Positions 1-8,463 are shown, numbered from the stretch's first letter. The stretch: 39,075 bases of DNA from an uncultured Lachnospiraceae bacterium (GCA_934394615.1 CAKRRJ010000013.1:1-39075); one strand, 5' to 3'. Made by a program: numbers and translations. The notes: generated by a model from the letters alone, not told the origin.

Positions 1-983
1 GGTGTGCCATACATCTGGGATTCCATCACAGAGAACGGGCAGTTCTCATACCACTCAGACGGGTAGATAGAGAAGCGTGCCTCACGGATGAGCTTTTCCA
101 GTGCCTCACCCTTCTGGAAGCCAACGTTCTTGATGTTCTTAATACCATTTACTGTCTCTTCCAGAGGACCGGTGCCGGCGAAGATGAACTGAACATCCGG
201 CAGCTCCTTGCAGACCTTAATGAGCGTGCCGATGCCCTTCTCCTCAGAGAAGCGGCCAAAGTAGAGGACGTAGTCCTTCTTCACGGTTTCTTTCCACTCC
301 ACCTTATCGATGAAGTTGTGCATTGCCACGGTCTTGGTCGCAAACAACGGATTGCTGTCCATCTTGCTCTTCATGAACTCCGAGCAACAGATCATGGTAT
401 CAATGTACTTATAGGTACCCTTCCACTTCCAGAATTCTGCTTCCATCATGCCGATGGCAGATTTTGCCGTGGAACCGTGGATGCACTTGCCTTTCATGCA
501 GTTCACGAAATGACCGCCGAGGCACTTCTCACAGTTCTGGTGGGTGTTCGGATTGTTCAGCATGTGGTTCGGGCAGACCAGCTGGTAGTCATGTGCCGTG
601 AAGATGATCTTGCAATCTCTTCCGGTTTCCTTACGCCACTTCACGATTTCCAGGATGATAGAAGGTGTCAGCTGGTAGTTAAAGTTGTTCAGGTGACAGA
701 CATCCGGCTTGAAGTCGTCCAGAACTTTTCTCAGTTGCACCCGTGCTTCCTTGCTGTAGATGGTCTTGATCGGGTAAGTCAGCTTACTCAGCTTGCTGCC
801 ACCGTGGAAATCCATATCAGATGTATAAGCATTGACCCGGTTGCCCACGCAGCGGCCTTCGTGCTCCATACCGAAGTACTGAACCTCGTGTCCGTGCTGC
901 TCCAGCGCCTCACCCAATTTGAATATATACGTCTCGCTGCCGCCGTTTCGGTGCAAAAATTTATTCAAAATCAGCGTCCTCAC
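1..983 (-). CDS. GT4-family glycosyltransferase, C-terminus cut by window edge
   Basis: This gene starts at a GTG codon (983-981) preceded by AAGGAG nine bases upstream, and it runs off the left edge, so about 327 residues are visible. The N-terminus (LILNKFLHRNGGSETYIFKL) is the acceptor-domain start of GT-B glycosyltransferases. The middle carries a possible cysteine cluster (CEKCLGGHFVNCMKGKC) often seen in GT4 enzymes of polysaccharide loci. The donor-binding half shows VLYFGRFSEEKG and, near the edge, ENCPFSVMESQMYG, which matches the E-x7-E nucleotide-sugar motif. It is the most distal visible gene of the exopolysaccharide operon, so it probably adds a sugar to the lipid-linked repeat unit at the cytoplasmic membrane face. 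The sugar specificity cannot be read from the sequence. Confidence 0.9.
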   Translation of the reverse strand, partial: MRTLILNKFLHRNGGSETYIFKLGEALEQHGHEVQYFGMEHEGRCVGNRVNAYTSDMDFHGGSKLSKLTYPIKTIYSKEARVQLRKVLDDFKPDVCHLNNFNYQLTPSIILEIVKWRKETGRDCKIIFTAHDYQLVCPNHMLNNPNTHQNCEKCLGGHFVNCMKGKCIHGSTAKSAIGMMEAEFWKWKGTYKYIDTMICCSEFMKSKMDSNPLFATKTVAMHNFIDKVEWKETVKKDYVLYFGRFSEEKGIGTLIKVCKELPDVQFIFAGTGPLEETVNGIKNIKNVGFQKGEALEKLIREARFSIYPSEWYENCPFSVMESQMYGT

Positions 984-1077
984 GTTAATTTTCTCCTTGT
1001 TCTATGTTCTATTTCACTACCTCTGTTCAGATGAAGCACTTCCAATGTATTGTTCATAAACCAGAGTGCTCCATACA

Positions 1078-1243
1078 AACGCAGGTAGTGATACTGAAAG
1101 TTCTTATGATAATTTCATCTGCTGTTGCTGAACCTAGGTAGCGAGATTAAAACTGCTCTCGCAACTCTACCTATCTCTCGAAAAGTGCCGTAAATACGCC
1201 ATTTTTCCGGCGTTTTCACTATGTACATCTCACTACCTGCGTT
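1078..1243. repeat. Intergenic element bounded by 14-bp perfect inverted repeats
   Basis: The 296-base gap between the two glycosyltransferase genes has no gene. It is bounded by AACGCAGGTAGTGA at 1078-1091 and its exact reverse complement at 1230-1243. Related CACTACCT or AGGTAG words recur at about 1015, 1134 and 1168, and a gcgaga/tctcgc stem sits near 1140-1160. A short CGCC/CGGCG hairpin lies at about 1198-1213. The pattern suggests a small non-autonomous repeat or a structured leader; no target duplication is evident. Confidence 0.45.
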
Positions 1244-1279
1244 CGGTTAGAGGAGATTATTAATCATCAATACTCGCAT

Positions 1280-2413
1280 CTACTCTCCACTCCCATATAA
1301 ATCTAATGTCGCTGATGTCACATCATCCCAGTTGTACTTCCTGCAGATATAATCTGCTGCTTGCGCTTTTAACACTGCTACATTATCTGAATGATCACAC
1401 GCAAATTGAAGCTGTTTGCGAAGATCTTCCACATTTGACTTTTCAAACACCAATGCCTGCTTTTCCACAACTTCTGTACATTCCGGAATATCTGATACCA
1501 GGCAGCAGTCGCCATAGCTCATTGCCTCCAGTAAGCTAAGCGGCATTCCTTCCAGATCAGATGGAAGAGTATAGAGATAAGCATTGCTATACAATTCATC
1601 CAAAAGCTGGCCCTGAACAAACCCCGTAAAAAAGATCCGATCGTCTGTCTTGGCCAGTTCATGTAACTCCTGGGCAAAACTTTCCGTATCACTGGAGCCA
1701 CCTGCAATTACAAGTTTTTTCTCTGTATTCACATTTCGAAACGCCTCAATCAGATAATGAATTCCCTTTTCCGGAACAAGACGTCCAAGAAACAGTATAT
1801 AGGAATCTTTTTCCAAGCCAAACTGTTTTTTTATCATATCAGCCGATCGAATCTGTGGACGATTCACGCCATTCGGAATAAATCTTGTTTTTCTTCCATA
1901 GGTCTTTTCAAAATACTCCTGCACACCACGGCTCAATACAATAATTTCATCGGCATATTTAACCGCGTTTCGTTCTCCCTGATGAATGTACTTGGCGCCA
2001 AAACCACTTTTCCACTTTGCCCTGGACCAGTCGAGCCCATGTACTGTGACAATTACTCGTTTACCAAACAACTTCGGAATAAAGCTGAAAAACGCAGGTC
2101 CCTCTGCATGAATATGGACCACATCATAATTTCCAAACGCACTGCAGAGAGCTGCGAAAAAGGACGAGGTCACTGCGGCCATTCCTTTTTTATCAATCGT
2201 AGGCGTTGTTTTCAAACGCACTCCCTTATATTCCGATCCTGCTTTTATATCATACGCTGCACCACTCACATGATGTGCTGAACGATTGTAACAAGTACAG
2301 GCATAACCAGCTTTTACCATTCTTGTAGAAAGTTCTTCAACGACAATTTCAACGCCGCCTTCTCTGGAAGGAATATGCTTGTGCCCAAACATTGCAATCT
2401 TCTGTTTTTTCAT
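1280..2413 (-). CDS. GT4-family glycosyltransferase with DUF1972-like N-terminus
   Basis: This 377-residue protein opens with KIAMFGHKHIPSREGGVEI, the glycine-rich acceptor-domain start typical of rhamnosyltransferase-like GT4 enzymes carrying a DUF1972 domain. The donor domain shows ILFLGRLVPEKGIHYLIEAF and DLEGMPLSLLEAMSYG, the latter matching the E-x7-E motif. It should transfer a nucleotide-activated sugar to the growing lipid-linked exopolysaccharide unit in the cytoplasm. The start is supported by GGGAG five bases before the ATG. By eye the gene is more AT-rich than the operon genes upstream of it, and both flanking gaps carry repeats, which fits the exchangeable part of a polysaccharide locus. 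The exact sugar is unknown. Confidence 0.9.
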   Translation of the reverse strand: MKKQKIAMFGHKHIPSREGGVEIVVEELSTRMVKAGYACTCYNRSAHHVSGAAYDIKAGSEYKGVRLKTTPTIDKKGMAAVTSSFFAALCSAFGNYDVVHIHAEGPAFFSFIPKLFGKRVIVTVHGLDWSRAKWKSGFGAKYIHQGERNAVKYADEIIVLSRGVQEYFEKTYGRKTRFIPNGVNRPQIRSADMIKKQFGLEKDSYILFLGRLVPEKGIHYLIEAFRNVNTEKKLVIAGGSSDTESFAQELHELAKTDDRIFFTGFVQGQLLDELYSNAYLYTLPSDLEGMPLSLLEAMSYGDCCLVSDIPECTEVVEKQALVFEKSNVEDLRKQLQFACDHSDNVAVLKAQAADYICRKYNWDDVTSATLDLYGSGE

Positions 2414-2438
2414 ACACGCTCCCTATTTTATTTGTTAT

Positions 2439-2492
2439 TACAAGGACAAGCCTGTATGCAGATATCTTTCTGCATACAGGCTTGTCCTTGTA
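2439..2492. repeat. 24-bp perfect intercistronic hairpin
   Basis: The arms 2439-2462 and 2469-2492 are perfect reverse complements around a six-base loop (tatctt). It lies between the sugar transferase stop and the start of the next glycosyltransferase. On the operon strand no T-run follows, so it is not a standard intrinsic terminator in that direction; on the plus strand a short T5 follows. It may be an mRNA processing or stabilising hairpin, or the trace of an inserted repeat. Confidence 0.8.
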
Positions 2493-2572
2493 CGTTTTTA
2501 TTCTGCATGTATCTATGTACATTCCATGTTGTCCTCTACCTATGCAGATAAAACCGAAAGACAAGCAAAACG

Positions 2573-4024
2573 TTACATCGCCCCGTCATGCCTCAGCACA
2601 ACGAGCACGGTTTTCAATAAAATCTTAATATCCAATCCAACGCTCCACTCTGCAATATACTTCTTATCGAGTTTTACTACATCCTCAAAATCAGTAATAT
2701 TGCTTCGACCGCTTACCTGCCACATACCGGTAATGCCTGGTTTGGTCGCAAGTCTTGCGCGGTGGTGCAGATCATATTTCTCCCATTCGTCCACAGTCGG
2801 CGGTCTGGTTCCAACCAGGCTCATGTCACCTTTCAGAACGTTAAAGAACTGTGGGAACTCATCCAGACTCCAGTCACGGATGCGGTTGCCGATTCCCTTC
2901 TTAATGGTCCCATCTGGAAGTTTTTTGCAGCCAATGATACGCGGGTCCCATTCCAATTTAAACATCATGCCGTCTTTGACACGGTTTTCTTTCATAAGTT
3001 CTTTCTTGCGTTCCTCCGCATCCAGATACATGCTACGGAACTTGTAAATCTTAAACTTTCTGCCGCCTTTTCCCACACGATACTGAGAGAAAAAGATCGG
3101 TCCCGGAGACTGGATGTAGATAAGTGGTGCCAGAATCACAAACAGGACTGCTGTGATCAAGCAGCCGACCAGACCTCCAGCAATGTCCAACGCCCGCTTA
3201 AGGAAGAGCTGGCGGTCGGTAGCATAGTTGATACTGGTTGTCAGCACTGTATAATTTCCCAGACGCTCCACAAATTTGCGTTCGCCTACCAGACCGGAAG
3301 TTTTCGCCAGCTTCATGTGAACCACAACGCCCATCTCGGTGATCTGGTTTACGAGTTCTAACGGATACGGAACCTCATCCGGCAGGTTGAAGAACACTTC
3401 ATCAACCCATTCACGGCATACATAGTTTGCCACGGTTTCCCGGTTTGCCACAACCGCGATGCCATCTTTGCTGAATCCGGTCATATCTTCATCTATAATG
3501 GCAATTCCGGCAATGTGAAACATCTGGTAATTGTAATTCTGGATATTGTAAATTACTTTATCCAGCATAGCTTTCGTTGTAATGATTAAAAGAGCGCGTT
3601 TTCCGCCAAGCTCCATCAGGCGCTGTAAGCGTTTCTTCCACAACAGGCGCACTCCATAGGAAAAAAGCAGGTACAATACCATCATAAACAACATAGTGAC
3701 CCTGGAGTAATCCTGTCCGCTCTTTATGTAAAACAGATAGAATGTGGCAACCAGAACTACCAGAACCACATGTTTTATGGTAGCGGTTAATTCCTTGTAT
3801 CTGCCACGTTTTAATACATTTTTCATGGACTCAAAAAAGATCAGCACTGCCACATCAATGACAGTCAGAACCATTGCCATGCCCCGGTACAACTCATGCT
3901 CATACGGGTTACTGAGCCCATTTCGGATCATATAAGAAATCATAAATGCGGCCTGCAGACAGAGCACATCCAGAACCATAAAATCCAGATGTTTTTCCCA
4001 GCCTCTCGCGCTTTTTCGATACAT
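2573..4024 (-). CDS. Polyprenyl glycosylphosphotransferase (initiating sugar transferase)
   Basis: This 483-residue membrane protein should start exopolysaccharide assembly by moving a sugar-1-phosphate onto undecaprenyl phosphate. The first half carries several hydrophobic segments (roughly residues 15-35, 45-65, 85-103 and 110-125) and a Rossmann-like CoA-binding-type region. After a further membrane segment (about residues 285-305) comes the bacterial sugar transferase core: KRALDIAGG, FFSQYRVGKGGRKFKIYKFRSM, then GDMSLVGTRPP and ATKPGITGMWQVSGRS. The length and order match the WbaP/EpsL-type family. GGGGAG precedes the ATG. It follows the secreted-protein gene after a gap with two hairpins. 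The sugar transferred (glucose, galactose or an N-acetyl amino sugar) cannot be told. Confidence 0.95.
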   Translation of the reverse strand: MYRKSARGWEKHLDFMVLDVLCLQAAFMISYMIRNGLSNPYEHELYRGMAMVLTVIDVAVLIFFESMKNVLKRGRYKELTATIKHVVLVVLVATFYLFYIKSGQDYSRVTMLFMMVLYLLFSYGVRLLWKKRLQRLMELGGKRALLIITTKAMLDKVIYNIQNYNYQMFHIAGIAIIDEDMTGFSKDGIAVVANRETVANYVCREWVDEVFFNLPDEVPYPLELVNQITEMGVVVHMKLAKTSGLVGERKFVERLGNYTVLTTSINYATDRQLFLKRALDIAGGLVGCLITAVLFVILAPLIYIQSPGPIFFSQYRVGKGGRKFKIYKFRSMYLDAEERKKELMKENRVKDGMMFKLEWDPRIIGCKKLPDGTIKKGIGNRIRDWSLDEFPQFFNVLKGDMSLVGTRPPTVDEWEKYDLHHRARLATKPGITGMWQVSGRSNITDFEDVVKLDKKYIAEWSVGLDIKILLKTVLVVLRHDGAM

Positions 4025-4075
4025 GTTCTCTCCCCAATCTTCTTCTCATTTGAAACCGAATATTTTTGTCAGTCA

Positions 4076-4139
4076 GAGCCGGAAATTTTCCGGCTCCTTC
4101 CTAAGTCTACGAACCGTGAAATGCACCTGTGATGCATTT
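4076..4139. other. Two intercistronic hairpins in the exopolysaccharide operon
   Basis: A 10-bp perfect stem (GAGCCGGAAA at 4076-4085 with TTTCCGGCTC at 4087-4096) and a second 7-bp stem (AAATGCA 4119-4125 with TGCATTT 4133-4139) lie between the secreted-protein stop and the sugar transferase start. Neither is followed by a clear T-run on the operon strand. They could partially terminate or protect the upstream mRNA so that the secreted protein is made in excess, but that is inference. Confidence 0.55.
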
Positions 4140-4148
4140 TAAGCCGTA

Positions 4149-4871
4149 TTATTTTGCTCTGAACTGAATGGTGCAGGAACCCGGAACGGTAAAGGTTACC
4201 TTCTTGGTTGCCGGATCTACCTGTGCAGTCAGCTTGGTCCACTGGCCAGTGGCATTGCTCAGGCAGACAACTGCTACCTCACTAACATTTGCCGGCAGAG
4301 AACTTACATACATTGCAACAGTAGTCGGAACATCAGCACCAGCAGCATTCTTGGAAACAATTGCACGGGTAGCACCTACCTGTGCATATCCACCAAGTCC
4401 CAGAGACGGGAGAAGCGTATTGATGTCAGCTCCACTGTTTAAAGCAATGATGGTGTTTGTTGCAGTAGCATTGATTACATCAAGACCAGCTGTCTCTGCC
4501 ACACCAGTCTCTACACTTACTGTTGCACCATCAGATGTTACAGCTCCATTTCCAGCTGATTCACCTACCAGACCCATGGTGGTTCCAGTTACATCTTTCG
4601 TCGTTCCTGCTACAGTTACCTTAGAACCGCTTTCTGTTACCTGAACTGAAGGCTGTGTTGAAGTAACCACTGTGCCGGTTACAGAGCCAGCTGCATTGCC
4701 TGTTCCAGGCACAACAGTACCCGTACCAACAACCACAGTGCCAGTAGAAGTGCTGGAGGAATGACTTGATCCGCCACCGCTGTAATGAACACTTCCAGCA
4801 GCGCCAGCTACAACCGGCATTGCTGCCATAGCTGCTGCAACAGCCATAGCTACTAAAATTTTCTTTCTCAT
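4149..4871 (-). CDS. Secreted Ser/Thr/Gly-rich protein of unknown function
   Basis: This is not a family I recognise. The product is about 240 residues. The ATG at 4871 is chosen over an in-frame GTG at 4880 because GGAAGG lies eight bases before the ATG but almost touches the GTG. The N-terminus is a signal peptide: KK, a hydrophobic Ala/Val/Met stretch, then a likely cleavage after VVAGAAG. It is followed by a low-complexity Gly/Ser/Thr/Val region (about residues 25-75) with histidines, then a more ordered part ending in KVTFTVPGSCTIQFRAK. There are no LPXTG motif or membrane anchors. Its place inside the exopolysaccharide operon, directly after the LCP gene, suggests an exported protein that acts with or is retained by the polysaccharide. 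Confidence 0.8.
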   Translation of the reverse strand: MRKKILVAMAVAAAMAAMPVVAGAAGSVHYSGGGSSHSSSTSTGTVVVGTGTVVPGTGNAAGSVTGTVVTSTQPSVQVTESGSKVTVAGTTKDVTGTTMGLVGESAGNGAVTSDGATVSVETGVAETAGLDVINATATNTIIALNSGADINTLLPSLGLGGYAQVGATRAIVSKNAAGADVPTTVAMYVSSLPANVSEVAVVCLSNATGQWTKLTAQVDPATKKVTFTVPGSCTIQFRAK

Positions 4872-4951
4872 TGGTTTCACCTTCCTTCCCTTTGTGAGGG
4901 ATATTTATTTCAATAAACAGCATGTTTCCACACTGATTATTGCGTCATGAA

Positions 4952-6097
4952 TTATTCTTCCCGGTAAAACAGGTTTAAGACAATCGGGATGATTGCCTGG
5001 CGGTCTGCCTTGTAAACATCATAGGTCTCTGTTGTTTCTCCAGTTCCCGGTACAGTGTAGAAATCGTCACTTTCCAGACTTCCGGCATCCAGGCCATCCA
5101 TCGCAATCTTCAAATACTGATCTTTACTCATATCGGTTACCATATAGTCCTGGATCAGATCAAACAGATGCGTTACAATCTGACTGTTCGACCGAGATGC
5201 TGTTTTTACCGCCTTGAAATACTGGGTAATGTACTCCTGCTGCTGATCCATGCGGTAAAGTGCGGAAAAATCCTGTTTGATATCACGATAACGCACAAAG
5301 GCTTCTGCCTGGTCTCCGTGGAGCGTTACCTGGCTTCCCTTTACAAATGCCGGATCGCGCTGTTCCATGCCATCCGTTGGAATGGTTACCGTTACGCCGC
5401 CAACGGCATCGTTCAGCTTTGCAATCACAGACGTATCAACTGCAAGGTACTGATCAATGGAAAAGCCGCTTAACAGTTTCTCCACGGACTGTACGGTGTT
5501 CTCACAGCTCTGCTCCCGGCCATCACCGTAGGCAAAGGCCATGGTCAGCTGTGTGATCATGGTGTCGTTGACGGTCCGATCCTCATTCGTGATTGGAATT
5601 TCCGTCATGGTGTCACGCGGAATCATGAGGATCTTGAGGTCATGATGCGCGGTGTCCTGGGCAATGAGGAAAATGCCGTCGGACTGGCCTGCTTCCCCAA
5701 GGTCTTTTGTTTCCGTCATGGTGTCGCTGCGGTCTACGCCCATGCAGAGGATTGCCTTTACATACTGGTTTCTGCGGTATGTTTTCCCGTGATAGTTCAC
5801 GGTACTTTCGGCCAGAATTGGTTCCAGGTTCAGGTCTCTTGGATCTGCTGTGAATTCTTCCTTCTGGCCCGGCGCAATGGGAATGTCTTCCATATTTGTA
5901 TCCAGTGCCTGGCTGGTCTCCGCTTCTGTTTCCCGCAGCTGTTCCTGCCTGCGCGCCTCGATCATCAGCTCTGTGGCACGGCGATTGCGGTACAGACCAA
6001 CGGTCCACCAGCCTCCTACCGCAAATGCGATAACCACTGCGCCAATACAGGCATTCTGAATCTGGCTTTTATGTTCGTTCCACCAGTTCTTTCTCAT
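4952..6097 (-). CDS. LytR-CpsA-Psr (LCP) family glycopolymer ligase
   Basis: The 381-residue protein has a short cytoplasmic N-terminus, one membrane helix (about residues 16-37), a charged linker and an extracellular LCP domain. Conserved features are GVDRSD (120-125), QSDGIFLIA (138-146) and IPRDT (159-163), holding the Asp and Arg residues that contact metal and the pyrophosphate of the polyprenyl substrate; FVRYRD lies further on. LCP enzymes move polysaccharide from undecaprenyl pyrophosphate to peptidoglycan, so this should anchor the polymer made by the operon to the wall. AGGAAG precedes the ATG and the gene starts 23 bases after the cpsD-like gene. The C-terminus is a short variable tail. 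Confidence 0.93.
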   Translation of the reverse strand: MRKNWWNEHKSQIQNACIGAVVIAFAVGGWWTVGLYRNRRATELMIEARRQEQLRETEAETSQALDTNMEDIPIAPGQKEEFTADPRDLNLEPILAESTVNYHGKTYRRNQYVKAILCMGVDRSDTMTETKDLGEAGQSDGIFLIAQDTAHHDLKILMIPRDTMTEIPITNEDRTVNDTMITQLTMAFAYGDGREQSCENTVQSVEKLLSGFSIDQYLAVDTSVIAKLNDAVGGVTVTIPTDGMEQRDPAFVKGSQVTLHGDQAEAFVRYRDIKQDFSALYRMDQQQEYITQYFKAVKTASRSNSQIVTHLFDLIQDYMVTDMSKDQYLKIAMDGLDAGSLESDDFYTVPGTGETTETYDVYKADRQAIIPIVLNLFYREE

Positions 6098-6120
6098 CGC
6101 TTTCTTCCTGTTTTCTATGG

Positions 6121-6885
6121 TTATTTTGCAGATTCTTTGCTGCCGCGGTCGTACTGGTCGTAAGCGCCATATTTTTTATACTTGCCATAACGGCCGTATT
6201 TTCCGTAGTACTTGCCATAGCGGCCATACTTGCCGTAATAACCATTTTCATGCACATCTACTTTATTTAAGACGGCTCCCAGAATGCGGCAGCCGGTCTT
6301 GTCTAACTGGTTCTTTACCTTCTGCTCCAGGCGGTAGCTGATGGCTCCGTTTTCGATAACCATTACCGCTCCGTCACAGTATCTTGCCACGATTGCTCCA
6401 TCGATCAGGTTCGCCATCGGCGGAGTATCGATGATCACATAGTCAAACTCTTCGCCCAGGGTATCGAGCAGGTCTTCAAACAAAGCTTCCTCTAAAAGCT
6501 CTGCCGGATTCGGAGAATATGGACCCGCAAACACCACACTGAAATTCTCGTAGTTGGTATCGTAAATGATGTCATCCATATTCTTCTGACCGCTCAAATA
6601 CTGGGAAAGGCCAGAAATTTCTTCCTGCAGCTGATAGCGGGATGCCAAGACCGATCTGCGGATATCCGCATCGATGAGCACTACCTTCTTACCGATCTGT
6701 GCCAGGGACATGGCTGCCGCAAAGGCTACGTCACTTTTTCCCTCATCCGGCATGGCACTGGTAAACATAATCGTATGGATATTGCTTCCGCAGAACTGGA
6801 TGTTGGTTCGCAGCGTTTTGATGGCTTCATTGTAACCATAGTCATCTTTCATTTCGCGTTTGAGCGAGGTTATTTTTCTGTTCAT
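6121..6885 (-). CDS. CpsD/CapB-type tyrosine autokinase
   Basis: This 254-residue cytoplasmic BY-kinase partners with the membrane protein encoded just upstream. Walker A is SAMPDEGKS (43-51, with Asp where many members have Gly), Walker A-prime is VVLIDADIR (68-76) and Walker B is FDYVIIDTPP (147-156). The tail (216-245) contains twelve tyrosines in a near-regular GKYGRY repeat, the expected autophosphorylation cluster. Cycling between phosphorylated and unphosphorylated forms, with CpsB as phosphatase, controls chain length and export in related systems. The start overlaps the stop of the Wzz-like gene (ATGA) and the GGAGG site lies inside that gene, so the two are translationally coupled. 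Confidence 0.95.
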   Translation of the reverse strand: MNRKITSLKREMKDDYGYNEAIKTLRTNIQFCGSNIHTIMFTSAMPDEGKSDVAFAAAMSLAQIGKKVVLIDADIRRSVLASRYQLQEEISGLSQYLSGQKNMDDIIYDTNYENFSVVFAGPYSPNPAELLEEALFEDLLDTLGEEFDYVIIDTPPMANLIDGAIVARYCDGAVMVIENGAISYRLEQKVKNQLDKTGCRILGAVLNKVDVHENGYYGKYGRYGKYYGKYGRYGKYKKYGAYDQYDRGSKESAK

Positions 6886-7664
6886 GCGTTATTTCCTCCA
6901 GTTTTCTTTGCCCCTTTTTTGCGGCTGGAAGCCTGTTTTTTCGTCAGCTTGTTTTTGTCTTCTTCCTGTTCACCTTCACGCAGTGGAACGGATGCTAACA
7001 CGGTAAGCCCCAGGTATTTCTCTACATCCTCCTCGGACTGTACGGTATCGTTTAAGAGTTCTTCCGCTACCGTAATGCCGCACACCAGAACAATTCCGAG
7101 CATTGCTCCAAGCATTGCGTTTTTGCTGTTGCTCGGGCTTGATTTGTGTTCTGCCACAACGCCAGCCTCGATGAGTTTCGGCGGAACCATCTCCATAATG
7201 TCGCCAATATAATTGGAAGAAGTCTTTGCCACTTCATCCGCAATGTTTTTTGCCAGAACCGGATCCGGATCAGTTGCGGTGATTGTAAGGATTCGGGTAT
7301 CCGACGGGTTGTTGATGGAGATTTTAGAAGCCAGCTGCTCATAGGTCAAATTCATATGCAGTTTGTCGATGACTTCAGAAAGGACCGGGCGGCTGGTTAC
7401 GATAACCTTGTAATCCTGGGTCAGCTGGCTACCGATCTGCAGGTCTGCAAGGGAAGTCAGCGTGGTTTCCTTGGATAAAATATAAACCATGGCCGTGGAA
7501 GTGTACTGCGGAGTAATAACTACCTTGCTGTACACGCCAAAAGCCCCGCCAAGGATGACTGCGGCACCAATGATCCACAGGATTCGTCTCTTTAATGCAT
7601 AAAAAAGCTGTAGCAGATCAATCTCGATCTCATCGTCTTCTTGTCTGTTGATTTCTTTGTTCAT
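6882..7664 (-). CDS. Wzz/CapA-type chain-length determinant, kinase activator
   Basis: The 260-residue protein has the two-helix layout of Wzz-domain proteins: a cytoplasmic N-terminus rich in acidic residues, a first membrane helix (about residues 32-52), an extracellular region, and a second helix (about 185-203, AMLGAMLGIVLVCGITVAEE). The extracellular part includes YILSKETTLTSLADLQIGSQL and a proline-rich PPKL segment just before helix two. The cytoplasmic tail is basic (Lys/Arg-rich) and should bind and activate the CpsD kinase, as in YveK/CapA proteins. AAGGAAA lies before the ATG. It follows the cpsB-like gene by 63 bases. Confidence 0.93.
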   Translation of the reverse strand: MNKEINRQEDDEIEIDLLQLFYALKRRILWIIGAAVILGGAFGVYSKVVITPQYTSTAMVYILSKETTLTSLADLQIGSQLTQDYKVIVTSRPVLSEVIDKLHMNLTYEQLASKISINNPSDTRILTITATDPDPVLAKNIADEVAKTSSNYIGDIMEMVPPKLIEAGVVAEHKSSPSNSKNAMLGAMLGIVLVCGITVAEELLNDTVQSEEDVEKYLGLTVLASVPLREGEQEEDKNKLTKKQASSRKKGAKKTGGNNA

Positions 7665-7727
7665 GTCTCTTTTCCTTATTATAATGTTTTCGTTGTTTGG
7701 GTCTCGAAGATTAGTCTAAGATGTTTG

Positions 7728-8438
7728 TTATTCGTGTTCGATCAGCCTGCGTGGGTTGCTCCACGTGAGCTGTTCCAGATATTCCGGGCTGATGCTTCGC
7801 TCCAGCCATTTGATGGCCTTCTGAATCTCAGGCGGACGGTAATCGGTCCTGTGCATGTCTGTGCCGAGAAGATCAATCTGCTTTTTGCGGATCTGCGCGC
7901 GGCACCAGCGCACCTCGGAATCAAACGGAAGCCCTTTTAAGCTGTCATAATTCATTTGGAGCAGGCAGCCGATTGCCTTTAACTCTTCCATGCCTTTCCG
8001 GCGAAGGCAGGCGTAACGTTCCACATGCGCTACCACCGGAAGAAAGCCGGCCGCGCTGATGTTGCGAAGTCCCTGGAACATGCGGCTGTACGCCACATCC
8101 GGTGAAAACTCAATTAAAACATAACGGCCGTTTGCGTAAGTCATTGCCTGACCGTTTCGAAGCGCGGCAAGCAGATCATCGTGGTAATACGTTTCCTGGC
8201 CAAGCCAAAGTTCGAAACCAGGGACCTGTTCCTGTGCAAGCGCTTTCAGTTTTTCCAGCTTCTGCTGGTACTCCAGAGGTGTCTTATGTCTGCTGTAATG
8301 CGGCGTTGCCACTACTCCGCAGATTCCCTGTTCCGCTGCATGCTTCAGCAGACGGATTGATTCCCCCATGGACCTGGAACCATCATCTACCCCCGGAAGG
8401 ATATGGGCATGTACATCGATAATTCCATGCTCATTCAT
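7728..8438 (-). CDS. CpsB/CapC-type PHP-domain tyrosine-protein phosphatase
   Basis: The 236-residue product begins IIDVHAHILPGVDDGS, the metal-binding PHP signature (His10, His12), and later shows VVATPHYSRH, VAHVERY and LLGTDMHRTDYRP, which supply the remaining metal ligands. Family members are manganese-dependent phosphatases that dephosphorylate the tyrosine-rich tail of CpsD. It is the first gene of the exopolysaccharide operon. The ATG at 8438 has no Shine-Dalgarno site next to it; an in-frame stop occurs upstream, so the start cannot be moved far. A GGGGGG site lies 30 bases upstream, in front of a short overlapping reading frame and a small hairpin, which may control its translation. 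Confidence 0.93.
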   Translation of the reverse strand: MNEHGIIDVHAHILPGVDDGSRSMGESIRLLKHAAEQGICGVVATPHYSRHKTPLEYQQKLEKLKALAQEQVPGFELWLGQETYYHDDLLAALRNGQAMTYANGRYVLIEFSPDVAYSRMFQGLRNISAAGFLPVVAHVERYACLRRKGMEELKAIGCLLQMNYDSLKGLPFDSEVRWCRAQIRKKQIDLLGTDMHRTDYRPPEIQKAIKWLERSISPEYLEQLTWSNPRRLIEHE

Positions 8439-8463
8439 AGGATTGCATGATACATTTTCTCAT
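8431..8463 (-). CDS. Putative 10-codon upstream reading frame overlapping cpsB start
   Basis: An ATG at 8463, four bases after an A-GGGGGG site, opens a frame encoding MRKCIMQSYE that stops at 8431-8433, eight bases inside the cpsB-like gene in another frame. Because cpsB lacks its own ribosome site, this tiny frame could couple ribosomes to it. An alternative reading is that the GATACAT/ATGTATC hairpin at 8447-8467 brings the G-rich site near the cpsB ATG. Translation of the peptide is not shown. Confidence 0.35.
   Translation of the reverse strand: MRKCIMQSYE

Noticed and set aside
318..1034. A 238-codon plus-strand frame in the first glycosyltransferase region
   Set aside because: It is antisense to a clear GT4 gene with a GTG start and ribosome site.
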